A stretch of DNA of 64,000 bases from NCBI GenBank assembly GCA_023229765.1, contig JALNYO010000015.1:28208-92207 (forward strand), read 5' to 3'. The position numbers were made by a program, and so were the translations under genes. Positions within the stretch are counted from its first letter, which is position 1. Every line of letters starts with the position of its first letter. Shown here piece by piece: positions 60,264 through 64,000 of the stretch. Source of the DNA: Syntrophales bacterium. GTDB taxonomy: Bacteria; Desulfobacterota; Syntrophia; Syntrophales; UBA5619. The notes under the pieces are model-generated. The model saw nothing but the letters and a program-made list of their open reading frames with translations. It made no database searches and was not told where the DNA came from.

Positions 60264-61319
60264 ATGGCAATAAAATGCGGCGTTTTTAAAACTACTTATG
60301 AAGATGACGAAGCAATCTGGCAGACAAAGGTGTCCAAATTCTGGATCGCCGCCCTCATCGTCTTATTGATCCTTTTCCCGTTTGTTTTTCAAGGATCGAA
60401 ATATTTGCTGCACATAGCCGACAGCGTGCTGATTGCCATCATTGCCGCCTTGGGCTTAAACATCCTTACCGGTTTTACCGGGCAGATATCACTGGGGCAC
60501 GGGGCATTTATCGGCGTGGGCGCCTATGCTTCCGGTTATTTCATGAACCAGTTCGGCCTGCCTTTTTTTGCCTGCCTGCTGATTGCCGGATTCATCACCG
60601 CCATCGTGGGAATGGTTTTCGGCATTCCGTCACTTAGGCTCAAGGGGCTATATCTCGCGATCGCGACCCTTGCCGCACAGGTCATTCTTGAATTCGTCTT
60701 TATCCGCTGGCGCAGCGTAACCGGCGGCAGCCAGGGACTGCTCGTTGCGCCGGCAAGCATCGGCGGATTCGAGTTTAACAGCGAATTCAAATTTTACTTT
60801 CTCGCCTTGGCCTTTGCCATTCTCGCCGTCCTTACCGCCAAGAACATCGTCCGCACGAAACCGGGCCGTGCTTTCATGGCCATTCGCGACCGCTATATAT
60901 CGGCAGAGATCATCGGCGTCCCGCTTTTCCAATACAAGCTCCTCGCGTTCGGCATCAGTTCCTTTTTTGCCGGCGTTTCCGGAAGCCTGTGGGCTCACTA
61001 TATCGGGATCATCACCCCGGAACATTTCAATGTCGTGGTTTCCATCCAGTACCTTTCGATGATTATTATCGGCGGTCTGGGAAGTATCTACGGCACAATC
61101 CTCGGCACCATTTTCATCGTTTTGCTGCCGGAGATTCTCAGGGCGATAAGCGGGTCTCTGTCCTCCAGTTATCCGATACTGATCGACATATTTAACGCGC
61201 TACGCGAGGGTATATTTGGCCTCGTTATTATAATGTTCCTTATTTTCGAGCCGGACGGGCTTGCCCACCGGTGGAAAATGATTAAAAACTACTGGAAGTT
61301 ATGGCCATTTTCCTATTAA
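60264..61319 (+). CDS. livM: Liv-type ABC transporter permease LivM
   Basis: 351 residues with about ten membrane helices. LNILTGFTGQISLGHGAFIG, GLYLAIATLAAQVI, FMAIRDRYISAEIIGV and IIIGGLGSIYGTILGTIFIV identify LivM. It begins 12 bases after livH with GGAGGA upstream. Confidence 0.94.
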   Translation: MAIKCGVFKTTYEDDEAIWQTKVSKFWIAALIVLLILFPFVFQGSKYLLHIADSVLIAIIAALGLNILTGFTGQISLGHGAFIGVGAYASGYFMNQFGLPFFACLLIAGFITAIVGMVFGIPSLRLKGLYLAIATLAAQVILEFVFIRWRSVTGGSQGLLVAPASIGGFEFNSEFKFYFLALAFAILAVLTAKNIVRTKPGRAFMAIRDRYISAEIIGVPLFQYKLLAFGISSFFAGVSGSLWAHYIGIITPEHFNVVVSIQYLSMIIIGGLGSIYGTILGTIFIVLLPEILRAISGSLSSSYPILIDIFNALREGIFGLVIIMFLIFEPDGLAHRWKMIKNYWKLWPFSY

Positions 61320-61397
61320 GGGAAGGCCTGTTGTTGAAGTGATGTTCAGGCGGGGGCAACTCCAAATTTAACGGAAAAACAATATAAGGAGGGTAGT

Positions 61398-62543
61398 ATG
61401 AAAAAGGTTCTGTTGGTTGCTTTATCGTTTTTATTGCTCAGTGGTGTCTCTTTCGCGCAGCAGACAATCAAGATAGGCGGTATCTTCGATATAACCGGCG
61501 CCACCGGTGACGTCGGGGCGCCTTATGCTGTTGCAGCAAGGGAGTACATCAAATATGTCAACAAACATGGCGGCGTCAACGGCAAACAGATTGACCTGAT
61601 CGATGTCGATTATGCCTACAAAATCCCGCAGGCCGTTTCCGCTTATAAGGAAATGACTTCAAAGGGCGCGATCGCCATCCTCGGCTGGGGAACAGGCGAT
61701 ACTGAGGCCATGGCGCCGATGGTTGCCAAGGACAAGATTCCGTACATCTCTGCTTCCTACTCCGAACACCTTGTCTTTGAAAAAACGCCTTATAATTTCA
61801 TCGCCGGCGCCTCCTATTCCGATCAGGCGAGACTCGCCCTGCAGTGGATCAAGGACACCTGGAAGGATAAAAGCCGGGCCCCGAGAGTAGCGTTGCTGTA
61901 CAATGACACAGGTTTCGGTCGCTCGCCGATTCAGGACGCCGAGGATTTCGCCAAAAAAATCGGCGTCGAAATTGTTGACAAGGAAATAATCGGTCTGCGC
62001 GATCTCGATGCCACAACCCAGCTTCTCAACATGCAGAAGAAAAATGCCGACTACGCCATCAACCAGCATACCCTGATGGCAACCGCCACGATCCTCAAAG
62101 ATGCGAAAAAACTTGGCTTGAAGACAAAGTTCATCGGTCTGAACTGGGCCTTCTCCGAAACATTGATCAAAATGGCTGGCGATGCGGCCAATGGCTTCAT
62201 GGCACCGATGCCATTCGCCTTCTGGACGGAAACGAATCTCAAGGGCGTCCAGTTAATGCACAAGGTTCACAAGGAAATTTCCGGCAATGATGAACCCCAG
62301 CCGGTAAATTACACCCAGGGGTTTATCTCTGCCTATCTGCTTGTCGAAGCGCTGAAAAAGGCGGGCACCAATCTGAGTGGCGAGGGCATCAAAAAGGTCC
62401 TGGAGTCCAACAAGTTCGACATGATGGGGCTCAGTGCCGACATTGCTTATAAATCCGATATAAGAAAACCCAACATGGCTGCAAAGATGTATGTTATCAA
62501 AAACGGCAAGATCGAACCCTTGACCGCTTTATTGAAGTATTAA
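61398..62543 (+). CDS. livK: Liv-type ABC transporter substrate-binding protein
   Basis: 381 residues. A signal peptide (VALSFLLLSGVSFAQQ) precedes a type I periplasmic binding protein: IKIGGIFDITGATGDVGAPY, HGGVNGKQIDLIDVDYAYKI, VALLYNDTGFGRSPI. GGAGG precedes the ATG by 8 bases, and the gene is followed by a strong stem-loop before livF. The gene order and the synthetase nearby suggest a carboxylate, although the family also binds amino acids. It differs clearly from the binding protein at 11137-12351. Confidence 0.92.
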   Translation: MKKVLLVALSFLLLSGVSFAQQTIKIGGIFDITGATGDVGAPYAVAAREYIKYVNKHGGVNGKQIDLIDVDYAYKIPQAVSAYKEMTSKGAIAILGWGTGDTEAMAPMVAKDKIPYISASYSEHLVFEKTPYNFIAGASYSDQARLALQWIKDTWKDKSRAPRVALLYNDTGFGRSPIQDAEDFAKKIGVEIVDKEIIGLRDLDATTQLLNMQKKNADYAINQHTLMATATILKDAKKLGLKTKFIGLNWAFSETLIKMAGDAANGFMAPMPFAFWTETNLKGVQLMHKVHKEISGNDEPQPVNYTQGFISAYLLVEALKKAGTNLSGEGIKKVLESNKFDMMGLSADIAYKSDIRKPNMAAKMYVIKNGKIEPLTALLKY

Positions 62544-62551
62544 TTGTTCCT

Positions 62552-62579
62552 GGAGCAGGCAGGATACCCTGCCTGCTCC
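62552..62579 (+). terminator. Stem-loop between livK and livF (partial terminator or mRNA stabiliser)
   Basis: GGAGCAGGCAGG (62552-62563) and CCTGCCTGCTCC (62568-62579) form a perfect 12-base stem with loop ATAC. No T-run follows (TTCCTCAC), so it is more likely to protect the 3' end of the livK message or reduce read-through than to stop transcription. Confidence 0.6.
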
Positions 62580-62615
62580 TTCCTCACAAAAAAGACTACA
62601 CGACGGAGCCGTCCT

Positions 62616-63410
62616 ATGCTGAAAATCAATAATGTTGAGGTCATATACGATGACGTTATCCTTGTCCTGAAAGGGATGTCCCTGGAAGCCAAAGAGGGGC
62701 AGATAACAGTTCTCCTCGGCGCTAACGGCGCCGGGAAGACTACAACCCTTAAGGCTGTATCAGGATTGTTGAAGTCTGAAGAGGGCGAAGTCACGGACGG
62801 CTCCATAGAATTCATGGGAAAGAAGATCAACAATAAAGATGCCGAGGACATCGTCAAAATGGGGATCTCCCAGATTATGGAAGGAAGAAGAATATTCAAG
62901 GACCTGACCGTTACGGAGAACCTCATCGCCGGCGCCTATACCCGCAAGGACCGCAATAAGGTAAAGACGGACATTGATCTGGTATTCGACTACTTCCCCA
63001 AGCTCAAAGACCGGAAGAACCAGGTGGCCGGGTATATGAGCGGCGGCGAGCAGCAGATGCTTGCCATCGGCCGGGCTTTAATGGCCCGCCCGAAGCTGAT
63101 GCTGCTCGATGAACCTTCCCTCGGACTGGCTCCCCTGCTGGTGAAGGAGATTTTTGAAATCGTTAAGAAAATTTGTCATGAAGAGAAAACAACCATCCTG
63201 CTGGTTGAACAGAACGCCAATCTGGCGCTTTCCATCGGCGATTACGGATACGTAATGGAAATGGGAAAGGTCGTTCTCGACGGCGAGTGCTCAAAATTGA
63301 GAGAAAATGAGGATGTCAAGGAGTTCTATCTGGGGCTTTCCGCTGTCGGCGAGAAAAAGAGCTTCAAAGACGCCAAGCATTACAAAAGAAGAAAAAGATG
63401 GCTTTCCTAA
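62616..63410 (+). CDS. livF: Liv-type ABC transporter ATP-binding protein LivF
   Basis: 264 residues. LGANGAGKTTTLKAVSGLL, EGRRIFKDLTVTENLIAGAY, signature MSGGEQQMLAIGRALM, KLMLLDEPSLGLAP and LLVEQNANLAL are typical LivF. The C-terminus is somewhat long and basic (KHYKRRKRW). The start at 62616 has GGAG about 9 bases upstream; the frame extends to 62544 but only across the stem-loop. Confidence 0.92.
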   Translation: MLKINNVEVIYDDVILVLKGMSLEAKEGQITVLLGANGAGKTTTLKAVSGLLKSEEGEVTDGSIEFMGKKINNKDAEDIVKMGISQIMEGRRIFKDLTVTENLIAGAYTRKDRNKVKTDIDLVFDYFPKLKDRKNQVAGYMSGGEQQMLAIGRALMARPKLMLLDEPSLGLAPLLVKEIFEIVKKICHEEKTTILLVEQNANLALSIGDYGYVMEMGKVVLDGECSKLRENEDVKEFYLGLSAVGEKKSFKDAKHYKRRKRWLS

Positions 63411-63446
63411 AAACCCTTTCCGAAATTCTTGGACACGTCTCTATGT

Positions 63447-63794
63447 ATGATTCGAAGAATCGCGAAAATCCTTGCCGAAATGAAATCTATCCGGGGAATT
63501 CTTGATCATCCTACGGATCTCTCGGAATTTCGAGAACGTCCGACACCACGGTTGATTGCCGGACTGATACTGATGGGATTCAGTTATCTTATCGGTTGGC
63601 CGGCAGTGACCGTATTGACCATTCTTGCTGTTCATTTGCGCGAGCCCCTGATCGCCATCATCGGCTGTCCAACGACCTATGGTATTTCCTGCCTGGTTTT
63701 TTTTATAGGCGCGGGGTTAGCCCGTGCCCCCCATTACATGGGAGTCCTAACAAGATATGCCATTGGGAAACTCTTTTTGAAACTCCTCCGATAG
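63447..63794 (+). CDS. Small membrane protein of unknown function
   Basis: 115 residues. After a charged N-terminal stretch (SEFRERPTPR), two or three hydrophobic segments follow (LIAGLILMGFSYLIGWPAVT, VLTILAVHL, IIGCPTTYGISCLVFFIGAG). I do not recognise a family. The start is uncertain: ATG at 63447 (chosen), TTG at 63429 or ATG at 63480, none with a good ribosome binding site. It follows livF by 36 bases in the same direction and is perhaps the last gene of that operon. Confidence 0.5.
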   Translation: MIRRIAKILAEMKSIRGILDHPTDLSEFRERPTPRLIAGLILMGFSYLIGWPAVTVLTILAVHLREPLIAIIGCPTTYGISCLVFFIGAGLARAPHYMGVLTRYAIGKLFLKLLR

Positions 63795-63916
63795 GAGTAT
63801 GTTGGACGTTTCTGCTGTAATATGATGATGCAGTCATTCCTCTCTGAACGGTTGAGTTTTACAGAATGGGCGTAAAATTTTTCCTATATGAGGTAATTGC
63901 AAAACTCCCCATTCTT

Positions 63917-64000
63917 GTCATTCCCGCAACGATTCTGAGCGGGAATCTGGTTCTAACTGCTTGAAAAACCATATTCCCGATAGAGACATTCGGGAATGAC
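63917..64000. repeat. GTCATTCCCG palindromic element (copy 3), cut by the window end
   Basis: Starts GTCATTCCCG (63917-63926) and ends CGGGAATGAC (63991-64000). The right half (ATTCCCGATAGAGACATTCG) is almost the same as in copy 1. Outer flanks, if present, lie beyond the window. Confidence 0.75.

Overview
The window looks like chromosome of a strictly anaerobic deltaproteobacterium (Desulfobacterota), most like the Syntrophales (Syntrophus/Smithella type). This is an inference from gene content: acyl-CoA dehydrogenases, a FadB-type fusion and an SDR hydroxyacyl-CoA dehydrogenase for beta-oxidation, acyl-CoA synthetase inside a Liv-type transporter operon, a complex I lacking its NADH-oxidising subunits, a large Mrp-type antiporter cluster, and many GTCATTCCCG-type hairpin repeats. 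No rRNA is present, so the assignment rests on these genes alone.

Layout. 1-1240 is an accessory edge: a truncated gene running off the left end, a broken IS66-type TnpA and a terminator. 1282-9700 (+) carries a YbiT-type ABC-F protein, then a TetR regulator with a palindromic operator and a complete RND efflux system (adaptor, pump, outer-membrane factor). 9708-14024 (-) has two acyl-CoA dehydrogenases flanking a Liv-type binding protein. 14432-20010 (-) is a signalling operon: two histidine kinases, a receiver/HD-GYP protein and the wreck of a third kinase, bordered by the wreck of an ISKra4-type transposase. A second TetR gene (20776-21381, +) faces the respiratory block.

21397-40387 (-) is the centrepiece: 22 genes plus a short leader, all on one strand, in two promoter units. 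The upstream unit (promoter near 40530) encodes an Mrp/Mbh-type cation antiporter in the order mrpE-F-G-mbhD-mbhE-mrpB-C-D followed by a three-gene cassette (MrpD-like, tiny membrane protein, NuoL-like). The downstream unit (promoter near 32790) encodes nuoA-B-CD-H-I-J-K, then a second copy of the same three-gene cassette, then nuoM-N. NuoE, F and G are absent, so the electron donor is probably not NADH through the usual module; ferredoxin or another carrier is possible. Together they look like machinery coupling electron transfer to proton and/or sodium gradients.

40547-50063 (-) is housekeeping: engB, RNase P RNA, a zinc-ribbon coiled-coil protein, tRNA-CAU, rpoD, dnaG, a HIT protein and hisA/B/G/I with an unknown exported protein in the middle. 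The rpoD gene reads well through region 4.1 but then ends in an unrelated tail, so region 4.2 (the -35 binding helix-turn-helix) is not visible. 50180-53024 (-) holds beta-oxidation enzymes, 53139-54317 (-) a membrane metallophosphoesterase, and 54457-56406 (+) LarE and a MetE/UROD-fold protein.

56497-63794 (+) is a promoter-driven operon: livG, acyl-CoA synthetase, livH, livM, livK, a stem-loop, livF and a small membrane protein. The embedded synthetase suggests that the transporter imports a carboxylic acid that is activated to its CoA ester. Dispersed hairpin repeats lie near 8000, 14300, 26360 and at the extreme right end.
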